DNA of 64,000 nt from Paenibacillus sp. JDR-2 (GCF_000023585.1 NC_012914.1:5525501-5589500), one strand, 5' to 3'. Counted from the first letter of the stretch, positions 15,036 through 25,279 are shown. Made by a program: numbers and translations. Notes: generated by a model from the letters alone, not told the origin.

Positions 15036-15920
15036 TCACTCAACTTTTTCGCGCGATGCGTTTTGATTCGTTTTCCATTCGAACAAAGCTTTCACCAGCA
15101 GAGTCAGAACGGCCAGCATAACGAGCAGTGAAGCTACGGCAAAGGAAGCCGAGAACTGGTATTCGTTATACAGGATTTCGATATGCAGAGGCAGCGTGTT
15201 TGTTTCCCCACGAATATGACCGGATACGACGGATACGGCGCCAAACTCCCCCATCGCTCGGGCATTCGAGAGAATAATGCCATACAACAGGCCCCATTTG
15301 ATATTCGGAAGCGTGATGCGCCAGAAGATCTGCCAGCCTTTTGCTCCAAGACTTGCTGCTGCTTCCTCTTCCTGTACGCCTTGCGCCTGCATGAGCGGAA
15401 TTAACTCGCGGGCTACGAACGGAACGGTAACGAAAATGGTAGCCAGCACAATGCCCGGAAGAGCAAAGACGATCTTAATATCATGTTCGTCAAGCCAAGG
15501 ACCAAGAAAGCCCTGTGCGCCAAACATTAAAATATAGATAAGTCCGGAAATTACCGGCGATACCGCAAACGGTAAATCAATTAAAGTGATAAGAAAGTTT
15601 TTCCCTTTGAAGCGGAACTTACTGATCGCCCATGCCGCCGCTATCCCAAACACCGCATTGAGCGGTACGGCAATCAGGGCAACTAGCAAGGTTAACCGCA
15701 AAGCGGATAAGGCATCCGGGTCGGTGATTGCCGCTTTGTACACATCAAAGCCCTTCTTGAAGGCTTCGATAAATACCGAGACAAGAGGCATCGCGACGGC
15801 CAGCCCTAGAAATAACACGGCGATACTGATTAAAGTCCATTTTACGCCAGCCGATTCGGTAATATGCTTTGGTCTTTTGGACGCTTCCTGAGACAAATGC
15901 GCGGTAACTGCTCCAGCCAT
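15036..15920 (-). CDS. cysW: Sulfate ABC transporter permease CysW
   Basis: One of two permeases of the sulfate/thiosulfate importer. The 294-residue protein has about six helices and the BPD inner-membrane signature [21 protein letters not shown] (EAA loop contacting the ATPase; about 190-210), plus [20 protein letters not shown], characteristic of CysW. ATG at 15920 follows AAGGGGAGGA, 14 bp after cysT. No cysA ATPase gene follows; yezD does. Confidence 0.93.
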   Translation of the reverse strand: MAGAVTAHLSQEASKRPKHITESAGVKWTLISIAVLFLGLAVAMPLVSVFIEAFKKGFDVYKAAITDPDALSALRLTLLVALIAVPLNAVFGIAAAWAISKFRFKGKNFLITLIDLPFAVSPVISGLIYILMFGAQGFLGPWLDEHDIKIVFALPGIVLATIFVTVPFVARELIPLMQAQGVQEEEAAASLGAKGWQIFWRITLPNIKWGLLYGIILSNARAMGEFGAVSVVSGHIRGETNTLPLHIEILYNEYQFSASFAVASLLVMLAVLTLLVKALFEWKTNQNASREKVE

Positions 15921-15934
15921 TGTTATTCCTCCCC

Positions 15935-16774
15935 TTAGTCCGCTATCGTACGGCGGTTAATCCGCCATTGCATAAAGTTGATAAGCAGCAGAAGCAGGAA
16001 TGAGACAATAAGCATAACCAGCGCAATCGCCGTTGCACCTTTATAATCGAATTGTTCCAGCTTCGTCATAATGAGGAGAGGAGCGATTTCCGTTCTCATC
16101 GGCATATTGCCCGAGATAAACACGACGGAGCCATATTCCCCGATTCCCCGTGCGAAAGCGAGAGCGAACCCGGTTAATAACGCTGGCATCAGCTCCGGCA
16201 AAATAACCTTCCAGAATGTACGCAGCCGGTATGCGCCAAGCATAACCGCCGCTTCTTCGGTTTCTTTTTCGAAGTCCTGCAGCACAGGCTGTACCGTGCG
16301 GACGACAAAAGGAATTCCGATAAAAATGAGTGCAATCGTAATGCCAAGCTGCGTATAAGCAACCTTTAGCCCCAGCGGCGCGAGGATCGAGCCTACCCAG
16401 CCATTTGGGGCGTAGATTGCGGTCAACGCAATACCCGCTACCGCCGTCGGAAGAGCGAACGGCAAATCGACGAGGCTGTCGATAATCTTTTTACCCGGGA
16501 ACCGGTATCGGACAAGCACCCAGGCTACAAGCAGCCCGAATACCAGATTGGTTAGCGCGGCGAAAAACGATGTCGTAAAGCTGATCCGGTAAGAAGCGAT
16601 TACCCTTGGATTCGTAATAATCGCCCAGAATTCGTTCCAGCTCAGGCCGGTTGTTTTCACAAACACACCGGCAAGAGGGATAAGAACGATCAAGCTGAGG
16701 TAAGCGATAGTGAAGCCCATCGACAAGCCAAAGCCCGGCAGTACGTTTTTGGACTTCCTTTTGGAACCTTTCAT
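15935..16774 (-). CDS. cysT: Sulfate ABC transporter permease CysT
   Basis: A 279-residue membrane protein with six helices; the EAA loop reads [21 protein letters not shown] and is followed by [17 protein letters not shown], typical of CysT (CysU). It pairs with CysW to form the sulfate channel in the cell membrane. It lies between sbp and cysW in one transcription unit. Confidence 0.93.
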   Translation of the reverse strand: MKGSKRKSKNVLPGFGLSMGFTIAYLSLIVLIPLAGVFVKTTGLSWNEFWAIITNPRVIASYRISFTTSFFAALTNLVFGLLVAWVLVRYRFPGKKIIDSLVDLPFALPTAVAGIALTAIYAPNGWVGSILAPLGLKVAYTQLGITIALIFIGIPFVVRTVQPVLQDFEKETEEAAVMLGAYRLRTFWKVILPELMPALLTGFALAFARGIGEYGSVVFISGNMPMRTEIAPLLIMTKLEQFDYKGATAIALVMLIVSFLLLLLINFMQWRINRRTIAD

Positions 16775-16809
16775 GTGAAGTCAGCTCCGTTCATCTATGG
16801 TCACCATCA

Positions 16810-17916
16810 TTATTTCGAGCCTGGCGTGTAAATCTTGTCGAAGATGCCGCCGTCGTTAAAGTGTTTCTCTTGAGCAGTCTTCCAGCCGCCGAAGTCATCG
16901 ATAGTAATCAGTTCAAGATCTTTGAATTGGTCTTTGTATTTCGCTGCAATCGTTTCGTTGATTGGACGGTAGTAGTTTTGCGCCGCAATTTCTTGGCCTT
17001 CATCGGAGTACAGGTATTGCAGGTAAGCTGTAGCTACATCTCGTGTACCGCGTTTGTCTACCACTTTGTCAACGACAGCAACAGGAGGCTCCGCTTTAAT
17101 GCTGAGCGAAGGATATACGATATCGAATTTGTCCGGGCCAAGCTCTTTCACGGACAGGTAAGCTTCATTCTCCCAAGCAAGCAATACGTCGCCAATTCCT
17201 TTTTCCACGAACGTTGTTGTAGCGCCGCGGGCACCGGAATCAAGTACCGGAACATGTTTATACAATTGTTGTACGAATTCTTGCGCTTTCGCTTCATCGT
17301 TATTGTTTTGTTTCAACGCGTAACCCCAAGCTGCGAGATAGTTCCAGCGTGCGCCGCCGGATGTCTTCGGATTTGGGGTAATGACTTCAACGCCATCCTT
17401 GATCAGATCGCCCCAGTCGTTAATGCCTTTTGGGTTGCCCTTACGTACAAGGAATACGATTGTGGAAGTATATGGCGCGCTATTATGTTCAAATTTGGTT
17501 TGCCAGTCTTGATTGATAAGACCAGGCCCGACAAGAGCATCGATATCGTAACCAAGAGCCAACGTTACAACATCAGCGTCCAGACCGTCAATAACTGCGC
17601 GGGCTTGAGCACCGGAGCCGCCGTGAGATTGCTTAACGGTAACCTTTTGGCCTGTTTTGTCCAGCCAATATTTCGAGAATGCTTCGTTATATTTAACGTA
17701 GAGCTCACGGGTTGGATCGTAAGATACGTTCAGAAGTTCAACATCTTTGGGTTTTTCGGTTGGAGCATCCGATGCAGTGCCCGCATTGGACGCTGCAGGA
17801 GTTTCTTTATTTCCACTGCTGGAGGAATTGGAGTTGGAGTTATTGCCGCATGCTGCGAGGGCCAGCGTAAAAGTAAGAATAAGTACAAACGAGCGGATAA
17901 TAGCTAATCTCTTCAT
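16810..17916 (-). CDS. sbp: Sulfate-binding lipoprotein
   Basis: The extracellular receptor of the sulfate importer, 368 residues. It has a lipoprotein signal peptide with cleavage before Cys ([13 protein letters not shown]), a Ser/Asn-rich linker, then the sulfate-binding fold: [40 protein letters not shown] and [16 protein letters not shown] are family signatures, the serines and glycines contacting sulfate. ATG at 17916 follows AGGGGTGTG; in-frame GTG at 17925 lies in that sequence. It is the first gene of sbp-cysT-cysW-yezD. Confidence 0.95.
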   Translation of the reverse strand: MKRLAIIRSFVLILTFTLALAACGNNSNSNSSSSGNKETPAASNAGTASDAPTEKPKDVELLNVSYDPTRELYVKYNEAFSKYWLDKTGQKVTVKQSHGGSGAQARAVIDGLDADVVTLALGYDIDALVGPGLINQDWQTKFEHNSAPYTSTIVFLVRKGNPKGINDWGDLIKDGVEVITPNPKTSGGARWNYLAAWGYALKQNNNDEAKAQEFVQQLYKHVPVLDSGARGATTTFVEKGIGDVLLAWENEAYLSVKELGPDKFDIVYPSLSIKAEPPVAVVDKVVDKRGTRDVATAYLQYLYSDEGQEIAAQNYYRPINETIAAKYKDQFKDLELITIDDFGGWKTAQEKHFNDGGIFDKIYTPGSK

Positions 17917-17974
17917 TGTCAACACACCCCTATTTTTATTGACAGACGAATAATGGTTAGCATCCGGTGGTCCG

Positions 17975-17998
17975 GGTAGTTAATATTATTCCTACCTG
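17975..17998 (-). promoter_or_regulatory. Possible CymR-type operator upstream of sbp
   Basis: On the minus strand GGTAGGAATAATATTAACTACC is an inverted repeat (GGTAG/CTACC) containing TAGGAATAATAT. CymR, the cysteine-metabolism repressor of Bacilli, binds AT-rich sites with a similar GGAAT core upstream of sulfate and cysteine genes. The match is from memory and weak. Confidence 0.3.
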
Positions 17999-18103
17999 TT
18001 TAGTTGGTTATGGATGAATATTACCAGTCCGCCCAATCATCTGTCAATAGAAAATTGGAAATTATTTATTGACTATATAAGCCAAACTTATAAACGAAAG
18101 ACA

Positions 18104-18137
18104 CAACAAAAGCCGGACAGCAGCCCGGCTTTTGTTG
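18104..18137 (-). terminator. Terminator of the opp operon
   Basis: ACAACAAAAGCCGG pairs with CCGGCTTTTGTTGT immediately after the oppF stop codon. Confidence 0.75.
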
Positions 18138-18139
18138 TG

Positions 18140-19129
18140 TTATTGAATCGAACCCGCATCCAGCGGAAAATGGCAGGCGATTTGCCTTCCATCCTCCCGC
18201 TCCTTGAGCAGCGGCTCATCAACGCTGCATCTGGCTTTCGCAGCCGGGCAGCGCGGGTGGAAACGGCAGCCGGATGGCGGATTAGCCGGTGACGGCACAT
18301 CGCCTTGCAGCACGATTCTCTCCCGCTTCCGCGTCGGGTCCGGCCTTGGAATGGCCGATAAGAGAGCTGCCGTATACGGATGGAGCGGTTTGGCGAACAG
18401 TTCCTCCGTTGGCGCGATCTCGACGATTTTTCCCAGATACATCACGCCTACCCGGTCGGAGATATGCCGCACCACGTTAAGACCATGGGCAATAAAAAGA
18501 AAGGTTAATCCCAGCTCGCGCTGAAGCTTCATCAGAAGGTTAATCACCTGCGACTGCACCGATACGTCAAGGGCGGATACCGCTTCGTCCGCGACAATAA
18601 ACTCGGGATTTAACGCGATCGCCCTAGCGATGCCGATCCGCTGCCGCTGGCCGCCGGAGAACTCGTTCGGGTACCGGTTGCGGCGCGTAGCATCAAGACC
18701 AACAAGCTCCATCAGCTCGACAACACGCTTATCGATCTCGCGCACCGTCATCCTCTCGTGCAGCCGCAACGGCTCCCCGATAATATCCTTTACCAGAAAC
18801 CGCGGGTTCAGCGATCCGAACGGATCCTGGAAAATAATCTGCATCTGCTTCCGCAGCCGGCGCAGCTCCGATCCGGCTAACTTCTGGACATCCGTCCCGT
18901 TGAAGTTAACCTCGCCTTCCGTCGCCTTATGAAGATTAAGCACAACGCGGCCAAGCGTTGATTTGCCGCAGCCCGATTCGCCAACAAGCCCAAACGTCTC
19001 TCCTTTGCGGATGGACAGCGTCACGTCATCCACCGCTTTGACCTGTCCGACTACCCGGTTCAGAAGACCCGACCGAATCGGAAAATATTTTTTGACTCCG
19101 CGCAGCTCCAATACATATTCCGCGTTCAT
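18140..19129 (-). CDS. oppF: Oligopeptide ABC transporter ATPase OppF
   Basis: A 329-residue ATPase of the peptide/nickel transporter type. Walker A is GESGCGKST (about 49-57), the signature is [15 protein letters not shown], and Walker B is [14 protein letters not shown]. The C-terminal oligopeptide/dipeptide domain has RCPAAKARC-type cysteines, as in OppD/DppD/OppF proteins, which may hold an Fe-S cluster. ATG at 19129 overlaps the oppD stop (ATGA), so the two are translationally coupled; the longer frame to 19162 is rejected. Last gene of oppABCDF. Confidence 0.93.
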   Translation of the reverse strand: MNAEYVLELRGVKKYFPIRSGLLNRVVGQVKAVDDVTLSIRKGETFGLVGESGCGKSTLGRVVLNLHKATEGEVNFNGTDVQKLAGSELRRLRKQMQIIFQDPFGSLNPRFLVKDIIGEPLRLHERMTVREIDKRVVELMELVGLDATRRNRYPNEFSGGQRQRIGIARAIALNPEFIVADEAVSALDVSVQSQVINLLMKLQRELGLTFLFIAHGLNVVRHISDRVGVMYLGKIVEIAPTEELFAKPLHPYTAALLSAIPRPDPTRKRERIVLQGDVPSPANPPSGCRFHPRCPAAKARCSVDEPLLKEREDGRQIACHFPLDAGSIQ

Positions 19130-20151
19130 CGGCTCACCTCGGGCTTCGTTTCGTTTTTCCATGCTGCCGCTCCGCCTTCATCCAAATACATCCAGCAGGA
19201 AGCGTAATGATCTTCGGCTACGGCCATAGCCGGAGGTGCCTTCTCCCGGCAAATATCCTTCGCATAAGGGCAGCGGGGGTGGAAGCGGCAGCCCTCGGGA
19301 AGCTGGCTTAAGCCCGGGATGTTGCCCCGGATCGTGTACAATTCTTCACCGCGTGCGCCTTCCAGTCCGGGAACGGATTTCAGTAATCCTTCCGTATAAG
19401 GATGGCTTGGGCATGCGAATATTTCGTTTGCGCTGCCCTCCTCCACGATAATACCGGCGTACATTACCGCTATGCGGTCTGCCATTTCGGCGGCAACGCC
19501 CATGTCATGCGTAATAAGCAGAATGGACATGCCAAGCTCCTTCTGCAGACTGCGAAGCAGGTCGAGGATTTGCGCCTGTACCGTAACATCCAGCGCCGTA
19601 GTAGGTTCGTCAGCAATAAGCAGGCTGGGATCGCAGGCTAAGGCTATCGCGATTACTACCCGCTGGCACATTCCGCCGGACAGCTCATGCGGATATTGCT
19701 TGACCCGGATTTCGGGAGCCGGGATGCCAACCAATCGCAGCATGTCAACAGCCATTTTACGGGCTTCCTTCTTCCCTTTTTTCCGGTGAAGCATAATACT
19801 CTCGGCGATCTGATCCCCTACGGTATAGACCGGATTAAGAGAAGACATCGGATCCTGGAAAATCATCGCGATTTTGTTGCCGCGGATCCGGATCATTTCA
19901 TCCTGACTCTTTTTCGCCAAATCCTCGCCTTGAAATTTAATGCTTCCTTCCAGAACCGCGCCGCCGTTATAATCAATCAGCCGCATGACGGCCAATGAAG
20001 TGACGCTTTTGCCGCTGCCCGACTCTCCAACCAGACAGACGGTTTTCCCTTTTTCAATGGAGATCGACAGATGCTCGGTTGCTTTAACCGTACCGCCCAC
20101 CGTCAGAAATCCGGCCGTTAAATTTTCGATTTCAAGAAGCTTTTCCGCCAT
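19126..20151 (-). CDS. oppD: Oligopeptide ABC transporter ATPase OppD
   Basis: A 341-residue ATPase, partner of OppF. Walker A is GESGSGKS (about 39-47), the Q-loop is [17 protein letters not shown], the signature [16 protein letters not shown] and Walker [15 protein letters not shown]. The C-terminal [20 protein letters not shown] region is the oligo_HPY domain with conserved cysteines. Its start lies inside the last 34 bp of oppC, with GAGGAGG as ribosome-binding site, so expression is coupled. Confidence 0.94.
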   Translation of the reverse strand: MAEKLLEIENLTAGFLTVGGTVKATEHLSISIEKGKTVCLVGESGSGKSVTSLAVMRLIDYNGGAVLEGSIKFQGEDLAKKSQDEMIRIRGNKIAMIFQDPMSSLNPVYTVGDQIAESIMLHRKKGKKEARKMAVDMLRLVGIPAPEIRVKQYPHELSGGMCQRVVIAIALACDPSLLIADEPTTALDVTVQAQILDLLRSLQKELGMSILLITHDMGVAAEMADRIAVMYAGIIVEEGSANEIFACPSHPYTEGLLKSVPGLEGARGEELYTIRGNIPGLSQLPEGCRFHPRCPYAKDICREKAPPAMAVAEDHYASCWMYLDEGGAAAWKNETKPEVSR

Positions 20152-21089
20152 CTGTCAATCCTCCTCTCGGACATTTTCTGCCGGGGGTTTAAAGAGTCCT
20201 GAATACCGTCACCTATAAAATTCACGGCAAGCACAACTAGAAGAATGCAAATGCCGGGGTAGACGGCCTGGAGCGGATCAACAAGCATAAATTCCTGCGC
20301 GTTGCTCAGCATCAGCCCCCAGCTTGTTTTTGGCGCTTGAATGCCTAAGCCGAGATAGGATAATGCCGATTCGCTCAAAATCGCTGACCCCACCATTAAA
20401 GTTGCGTTTACGATAATCGGAAAGCTTGCGTTGCGGAGCAAATGTTTGAAAATAATGCCGAGATTCGATACCCCGATGGCCCTTGCCGCTTCTACGTACT
20501 GCATTTCCCTAAGCTGCAGGAACATCCCTCGTACAAGCCGCGCCACGCTCATCCAGCTGGTTAGAATCAGAACGATAATCATGTAACGGAATTCAGTGCC
20601 AAAGATCGCAAGCACCAGAATATTAAGGAATAATAACGGAATCGAATTCATCACGTCCACAAGCCGCATAAAGCAGGTATCGATAAATCCTCCGAAAAAG
20701 CCAGATATGGATCCAATCACAGCCCCTATAATGACAGACCCGGCAGCAACCGAAAATCCCACGGTCAAAGAGATCCGAGCGCTATAGAGCAATCTCGCGA
20801 AGATGTCCCGGCCCAGCTCGTCAGTGCCTAGCAAATGTCCGGCCGTACCCGCTTTTACATTAACGAACATCATATCGATTTTTGCCGGATCGTATTTCGT
20901 AAGCCAAGGTGCTGCCGCTCCTCCGAATATAAAAACCAGAAGGACAACAAGACCGGTTATCGCATAGGGATTACGTCTGAATTTGGACCAAGCCGTACGC
21001 CAAGGCCCGGGAGGGCGCTTAAGCGGCTTTCTCGCCTGTACTTCAACTTGCGGGATGACCGCGGAGGTTTGCATATTGGCTTCGCTCAT
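20118..21089 (-). CDS. oppC: Oligopeptide ABC transporter permease OppC
   Basis: A 323-residue permease with an N-terminal cytoplasmic tail, the OppC_N helix (about 45-65) and five further helices. GTDELGRDIFARLLYSARISL near residue 94 is diagnostic of OppC/DppC, and YVEAARAIGVSNLGIIFKH is the EAA loop. It pairs with OppB to form the peptide channel. ATG at 21089 overlaps the oppB stop (ATGA). Confidence 0.94.
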   Translation of the reverse strand: MSEANMQTSAVIPQVEVQARKPLKRPPGPWRTAWSKFRRNPYAITGLVVLLVFIFGGAAAPWLTKYDPAKIDMMFVNVKAGTAGHLLGTDELGRDIFARLLYSARISLTVGFSVAAGSVIIGAVIGSISGFFGGFIDTCFMRLVDVMNSIPLLFLNILVLAIFGTEFRYMIIVLILTSWMSVARLVRGMFLQLREMQYVEAARAIGVSNLGIIFKHLLRNASFPIIVNATLMVGSAILSESALSYLGLGIQAPKTSWGLMLSNAQEFMLVDPLQAVYPGICILLVVLAVNFIGDGIQDSLNPRQKMSERRIDRWRKSFLKSKI

Positions 21090-22057
21090 GCCGACCTTCC
21101 CCCTCTCTTGCCAAGCTGCACCCGCGGATCAACGACGGCATACAACAAGTCAGCGAGCAAATTACCGAAAATGACAATAACAGCCGTCAAAAGAGTAATA
21201 GCCATAAGAACGGAGTATTCGCGCGCAACCGCCATCTGTACGAATAAACGGCCCATTCCCGGCCAATTGAAGACACTTTCGGTTATAGCTGCGCCGGCAA
21301 CGAGCAGCGGCAGGTCAAGTGCGATAATCGTAATAATCGGAATAAGCGCATTTCGGAGAGCATGCTTGTAGATGACTTTCCCTTCCTGCACTCCTTTTGC
21401 CCGAGCCGTACGGATATAGTCCTGGTTAAGCACTTCCATCATGCTGGAACGCGAATATTTCACATATGCAGCCAGAAAACCGAGAGTAAGAACTGTCACC
21501 GGCAAAATAAGATGCAGCATCAAGTCGCCAAATTGACCTTCTTTATCCATGGAATACATATCGGCCAGCGGCAGAAGGTCCAGCTTTATCGAGAAGATCT
21601 GCTGAAGAATGATCCCGAACCAGAAGGTAGGCATCGCAAATCCAATATACGAAATAAAGGAAGCCGTTTGATCGGAGAGGCTGTATTCCTTCGTGCTGTT
21701 GTAGATCCCCCATGGAATAGCAATGATCAGTGTCAGCAGCCAAGCGACACTCATTAGAATAAACGTGTTTTTAACGGTTGGCCAAATAATCTCGCCAATC
21801 GGCACATGATTCTTGAACGTGTAACCCAGATCGCCCTGCAGCAAATTGCCTAACCAACTTAAATATTGCATGGGAAGAGGTTTATCGAGACCCATATTAT
21901 GTGCCTGGATTTCCATTGCTTCCGGCGATAAGCCGGGCGCCAGCATGATTTGGAACGGTCCTCCCGGAGCGGCATGGATAAGCCCGAATGTCACGAGCGT
22001 AATCAGGAATAGCACCAAGACGGACTGAAGTGTTCGGCGAATAATAAACTCGGTCAT
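21086..22057 (-). CDS. oppB: Oligopeptide ABC transporter permease OppB
   Basis: A 323-residue permease of the OppB/DppB type: RRTLQSVLVLFLITLVTF first helix, HAAPGGPF, and the EAA loop DYIRTARAKGVQEGKVIYKHAL. The PGGPFQ sequence near residue 31 is typical of oligopeptide rather than dipeptide permeases. ATG at 22057 follows AGGAGGATGG; that Shine-Dalgarno directly abuts a hairpin repeat of the uvrC-leader family. A 142-bp gap separates it from oppA. Confidence 0.94.
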   Translation of the reverse strand: MTEFIIRRTLQSVLVLFLITLVTFGLIHAAPGGPFQIMLAPGLSPEAMEIQAHNMGLDKPLPMQYLSWLGNLLQGDLGYTFKNHVPIGEIIWPTVKNTFILMSVAWLLTLIIAIPWGIYNSTKEYSLSDQTASFISYIGFAMPTFWFGIILQQIFSIKLDLLPLADMYSMDKEGQFGDLMLHLILPVTVLTLGFLAAYVKYSRSSMMEVLNQDYIRTARAKGVQEGKVIYKHALRNALIPIITIIALDLPLLVAGAAITESVFNWPGMGRLFVQMAVAREYSVLMAITLLTAVIVIFGNLLADLLYAVVDPRVQLGKRGGRSA

Positions 22058-22075
22058 TTGCCCATCCTCCTAAAA

Positions 22076-22133
22076 GAATTACCGCGCCTTTTGAGGTAAT
22101 TCTTACTTCGTAAGCGTAAACCTAAGAATTGCC
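22076..22133. repeat. Dispersed copy of the uvrC-leader hairpin repeat
   Basis: GAATTACC (22076-22083) pairs with GGTAATTC (22095-22102); the following TTACTTCGTAAGCGTAAACC matches the 66-bp units at 14151-14400 in all but a few bases, then GAATTGCC starts a second, broken unit. As at uvrC, the arm lies directly 5' of the AGGAGG of the next gene on the minus strand. Confidence 0.8.
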
Positions 22134-22150
22134 GCGGATTGGTTTACAAG

Positions 22151-22176
22151 GAAGAAGAGGGCCAAGCCCTCTTCTC
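22151..22176 (-). terminator. Stem-loop between oppA and oppB
   Basis: A perfect 11-bp stem of AGAAGAGGGC type around CAA, 24 bp past the oppA stop, without a strong T-run. It probably acts as a partial terminator or 3' stabiliser, allowing more receptor than permease, as is common in such operons. Confidence 0.6.
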
Positions 22177-22199
22177 CTGCAAACGATTGATTACGCTGC

Positions 22200-23942
22200 T
22201 TATTCGGCCAGCCACCATTTGATCATGTGATAGAAATAACCGGTTTGCTGCGTTGGTACAGGTGCATCCTCTTCCCCGAATTTCACTTTAGGTCCGATAC
22301 CTTGAGGGTTACCGTATTGATACAGGAATACATAAGGTAAGTCAGTCGAAATCTCGGTTGCGATTTGGTTGTAAATTTCTTTACGGGCTGCTTGATCTAC
22401 AACGGAGTAGCCGTCCACCCACAGCTTGTCGAGCTTCTCGTTCTTATACCAACCGCTGTTTTGACCTGCCGGCGGGAAGTATTTCGACGAGAAGATGCTT
22501 TCGCCGTCCGGATCCGGATTGCTAAGCGACCAGCCAAGCAGAATGGCAGGGTATTTACCAGGCGTAATGTTCTGATCGATCCAAGTTGCGAAATCGATCG
22601 CCGTTGGTTTTACTTCGATGCCTACGTCCTTCAGGTTCTGCTGAATGATTTGCGCTACCGCTTCGCGGCGGCTGTTGCCGGCGTTATATTGCAGCTCGAA
22701 GGAGAAGCGGTGACCGTCTTTCGCGAGAATGCCGTCTTTGCCGGCAACCCAACCGTCTTCGGCTAGCAGAGCTTTTGCTTTCTCGGCGTCGTAATTGTAA
22801 TTAACCGCTTTGTCGCCGGGATCCGACCAGGAGCCTGGGAGGAATGGCGCGTTCATCAGCGCCCCGGTGCCTTTCAAAACATTATCAACCATGCCTTGGC
22901 GGTTCAGAGCGTAAGCAATGGCTTGACGACTCTTCTGCGAAGAGAACGGAATGAACTTATCCGGGAAGTTGTTGGCGTCAAAGTTAAAGCTGACATACTC
23001 GTAGGTAGAGGTTGATCCTTTAATGACATTGATTTTGTCGTTTTTCTCAACCGCTTCAAGCTGCGTAATCGGAATCGCCAGCGTTGTATCCACATCGCCT
23101 TTGATCAGCGCTTGAACCTCTGTATTTTGATCGGCGTAGATTTTGTAAACGACTTTTTGAATATTAGGCTTTACTTCGCCCCAATAATTCGGATCGGCTT
23201 CCAAGCTTACATATTGGCCAGCCTTCCACTCCGACCATTTCCAAGGACCACTCGTCACCGTCTTGGCAGGGTCTTTGCCGTAAGGATTCGCCTGCAAATC
23301 TTCAGGCTTCACGTCCTTGAGGATATGGCTTGGCACCGGATTAAGCATCAGGGAATATTGGAATGGCGCGTATACTTGCTTCAGCGTAATTTTGACTGTG
23401 TTGTCGTCCACTTTCTCGACGCTGCCAACCTTGTCAAACGTACTGATGCCTGGCGCACCCGCTTTTGGATTTATGATCGTATTAATGGTAAAGACCAAAT
23501 CATCTGCAGTAATCGGCTGACCGTCACTCCATTTGGCCGTATTTTTCATTTTCACCGTGTAAGTTTTGCCGTCTTCCGAAATTTGCGGAAGTTCAGCAGC
23601 GAGAGACCATGGTTGTACAACCAGGTTGCCGTCACGGTCAAGGTCATACAATTGGGCGAATAACAAATACTGCATATCTCCGGAAGCCGTGTCATTCACA
23701 AAGATCGGATTTACCGAGACAATGTCGGAGAATGTGCTTACCGTTAACGTTCCGCCTACTTTAGGCGTATTGGGATCCTCTGAAGGTTCTGCGGAAGGAG
23801 AAGCCGATTCGTCGGCCGTTGTTGCCGAAGGCGAAGGGGAATTAGAGCTGTTATTGGTATTCTTGTTGGAACAGCCTGCGATTAGAATAGCCAGGATACT
23901 TAATAGAAACAAAAACTTAAATGATTTCTTTCGGGTAATCAT
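22200..23942 (-). CDS. oppA: Oligopeptide-binding lipoprotein OppA
   Basis: The extracellular receptor of the importer, 580 residues, SBP family 5. A lipoprotein signal (LSILAILIAGCSNK, Cys24) is followed by a Ser/Pro/Glu linker and the binding domain: VGGTLTVSTFSDIVSVNPIF opens domain I, TVKMKNTAKWSDGQPITADD is the family motif near residue 130, and the C-terminus is YFYHMIKWW. Peptide specificity cannot be told. ATG at 23942 follows AAAGGAGGAG. It heads oppABCDF, with a 25-codon ORF and promoter upstream. Confidence 0.94.
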   Translation of the reverse strand: MITRKKSFKFLFLLSILAILIAGCSNKNTNNSSNSPSPSATTADESASPSAEPSEDPNTPKVGGTLTVSTFSDIVSVNPIFVNDTASGDMQYLLFAQLYDLDRDGNLVVQPWSLAAELPQISEDGKTYTVKMKNTAKWSDGQPITADDLVFTINTIINPKAGAPGISTFDKVGSVEKVDDNTVKITLKQVYAPFQYSLMLNPVPSHILKDVKPEDLQANPYGKDPAKTVTSGPWKWSEWKAGQYVSLEADPNYWGEVKPNIQKVVYKIYADQNTEVQALIKGDVDTTLAIPITQLEAVEKNDKINVIKGSTSTYEYVSFNFDANNFPDKFIPFSSQKSRQAIAYALNRQGMVDNVLKGTGALMNAPFLPGSWSDPGDKAVNYNYDAEKAKALLAEDGWVAGKDGILAKDGHRFSFELQYNAGNSRREAVAQIIQQNLKDVGIEVKPTAIDFATWIDQNITPGKYPAILLGWSLSNPDPDGESIFSSKYFPPAGQNSGWYKNEKLDKLWVDGYSVVDQAARKEIYNQIATEISTDLPYVFLYQYGNPQGIGPKVKFGEEDAPVPTQQTGYFYHMIKWWLAE

Positions 23943-24110
23943 CCTATCTCCTCCTTTAATTTGAACGTGATATCGTTCATATGCCTTCTGTTCAACATCG
24001 CTGCCTTTCTATTTGTTCAAATCTTTTAATTTTTCTGATTATTTCGAACATAAGTATTGCATTCTGTTTACATCGCCTACATAATTTACTAGTAAGGTAC
24101 TATTAATGGT

Positions 24111-24188
24111 TCATTCTGAATTTCTGCTCACCGATTCCGACTTCCATAGATGTACATCTTGAACTTTATTTTTCCAAGTATGTAACAT
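24111..24188 (-). CDS. 25-residue leader ORF upstream of oppA
   Basis: ATG at 24188 follows an excellent ribosome-binding sequence (GGGGAGGTGA, 5 bp spacing) and encodes MLHTWKNKVQDVHLWKSESV plus RNSE before TGA. The promoter lies 27 bp upstream. The Shine-Dalgarno is the 3' arm of a short hairpin (CTCTCC-TCAT-GGGGAG), so its access may be regulated. There is no signal peptide, so a secreted Phr-like pheromone is unlikely; it could be an expressed small protein or a translated leader that tunes oppABCDF, 168 bp downstream. I do not recognise the peptide. Confidence 0.55.
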   Translation of the reverse strand: MLHTWKNKVQDVHLWKSESVSRNSE

Positions 24189-24210
24189 TTTCTCACCTCC
24201 CCATGAGGAG

Positions 24211-24239
24211 AGTATACTATAAGTTATTAACGCGGTAAA
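24211..24239 (-). promoter_or_regulatory. Promoter upstream of the leader ORF and oppA
   Basis: TTTACC, a 17-bp spacer and TATACT on the minus strand (about 24211-24239) form a good sigma-A promoter directly after the dnaI terminator. The 357-bp gap 23943-24299 holds this promoter, the 25-codon ORF and about 165 bp of AT-rich leader in which I see nothing else. Confidence 0.65.
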
Positions 24240-24253
24240 TAGTTAAAGTATGT

Positions 24254-24295
24254 TCAAAAAAAGAGACTGCACCCGTGAACAAATGTGCAGTCTCT
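24254..24295 (-). terminator. Terminator of dnaB-dnaI
   Basis: AGAGACTGCAC (24262-24272) pairs with GTGCAGTCTCT (24285-24295), followed leftward by T7; it begins 4 bp after the dnaI stop. Confidence 0.85.
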
Positions 24296-24299
24296 TTTC

Positions 24300-25256
24300 T
24301 TATTTGCGTCCCCGCTTATTCTCTCCGGTAACCATAACGACTTCAACATAAGGCCTGATCCGGTTCATCAGGCGTTCTCCCTTATACTGCTCGTCACCGT
24401 CTTTGCTAGTAAAGCTGAAATGTCTCTCCAAGGCATCCAGCTCATAGTTGGACGTGTATAAGGTAGGCTTCCGGTTCATCCGGTAGTTCAGAATCGATCC
24501 AAGAACATGGTCCCGAACCCATGGATTCAGGTTCTCCGCCCCCATATCATCAAAGATAAGCAGATCGGTTTCTTTCATCATCTCTACCGTTTCGCGAAGC
24601 TTAGCCTGATCATGCATCATCGATTTAAGATCTTCCACAAACTCCGGCATGTAGACGATAGCCCCCGAATAGCCTGCCTTCGCAAGCTCATGAAGCAGAT
24701 AACACATTAGGAACGTTTTGCCCGTGCCAAACTTGCCGGCCAGGTACAAGCCTTCCTTCTGCAGCCCTTCTTCCTTCGTCTTGTCGATATATGCCAGAAT
24801 TTGATAGGCTGCCTCGGTCCGCTTTGGATCGTTGAACAATATTTCATCAGCCGAATAACCGTTATTTAGAGCGGTCTCGTCGACATAGAAGCTTCGGATC
24901 CTGTTCTTGATCTGTTCTTCGCTGCGCCGCGCGAGGAACTTTTTGCAAGACACCTTCCGGTCAATCAATTGAACCTGATCACTAACCGTTTCGCAAGAAA
25001 GTAACGTATAATGGCCCTCGAAATCATTTGGACAATTGTTTAATCCCGGGCAATTCGAACAGTTCCGGTATTCATTCACATACTGATAGACCCGGTTCAT
25101 ATTCATCCGTACCGCACGTTCATTCAGCTCAGGGTGCTTGACGAACAGACGCTCAACAAGAGGGTCCGCCATTAGCTCTCCAAGCTTTTGTTCCGCTTGA
25201 TCGGTCATTGATTTACCGCCAGGCCATGCTTTTAACATTTCACCAAGCGATTCCAT
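24300..25256 (-). CDS. dnaI: Primosomal helicase loader DnaI
   Basis: DnaI is the AAA+ ATPase that loads the replicative helicase in Bacilli. The 318-residue protein has an N-terminal helicase-binding domain with zinc-type cysteines (Cys66, Cys69, Cys75, Cys88) and a C-terminal AAA+ domain with Walker A GKFGTGKT (174-181) and Walker B DLLIFDDMGAEN (about 230-240); ERLMNRIRPYVEVV is the C-terminal family end. ATG at 25256 follows GGGGTGA, 23 bp after dnaB. Confidence 0.95.
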   Translation of the reverse strand: MESLGEMLKAWPGGKSMTDQAEQKLGELMADPLVERLFVKHPELNERAVRMNMNRVYQYVNEYRNCSNCPGLNNCPNDFEGHYTLLSCETVSDQVQLIDRKVSCKKFLARRSEEQIKNRIRSFYVDETALNNGYSADEILFNDPKRTEAAYQILAYIDKTKEEGLQKEGLYLAGKFGTGKTFLMCYLLHELAKAGYSGAIVYMPEFVEDLKSMMHDQAKLRETVEMMKETDLLIFDDMGAENLNPWVRDHVLGSILNYRMNRKPTLYTSNYELDALERHFSFTSKDGDEQYKGERLMNRIRPYVEVVMVTGENKRGRK

Positions 25257-25279
25257 TCGTATTCACCCCGCTTTATGGT

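Noticed and set aside
24111-24188. Phr- or PapR-like signalling peptide upstream of opp
   Set aside because: The 25-residue product has no hydrophobic export signal and no Rap/PlcR-type receptor gene is nearby.
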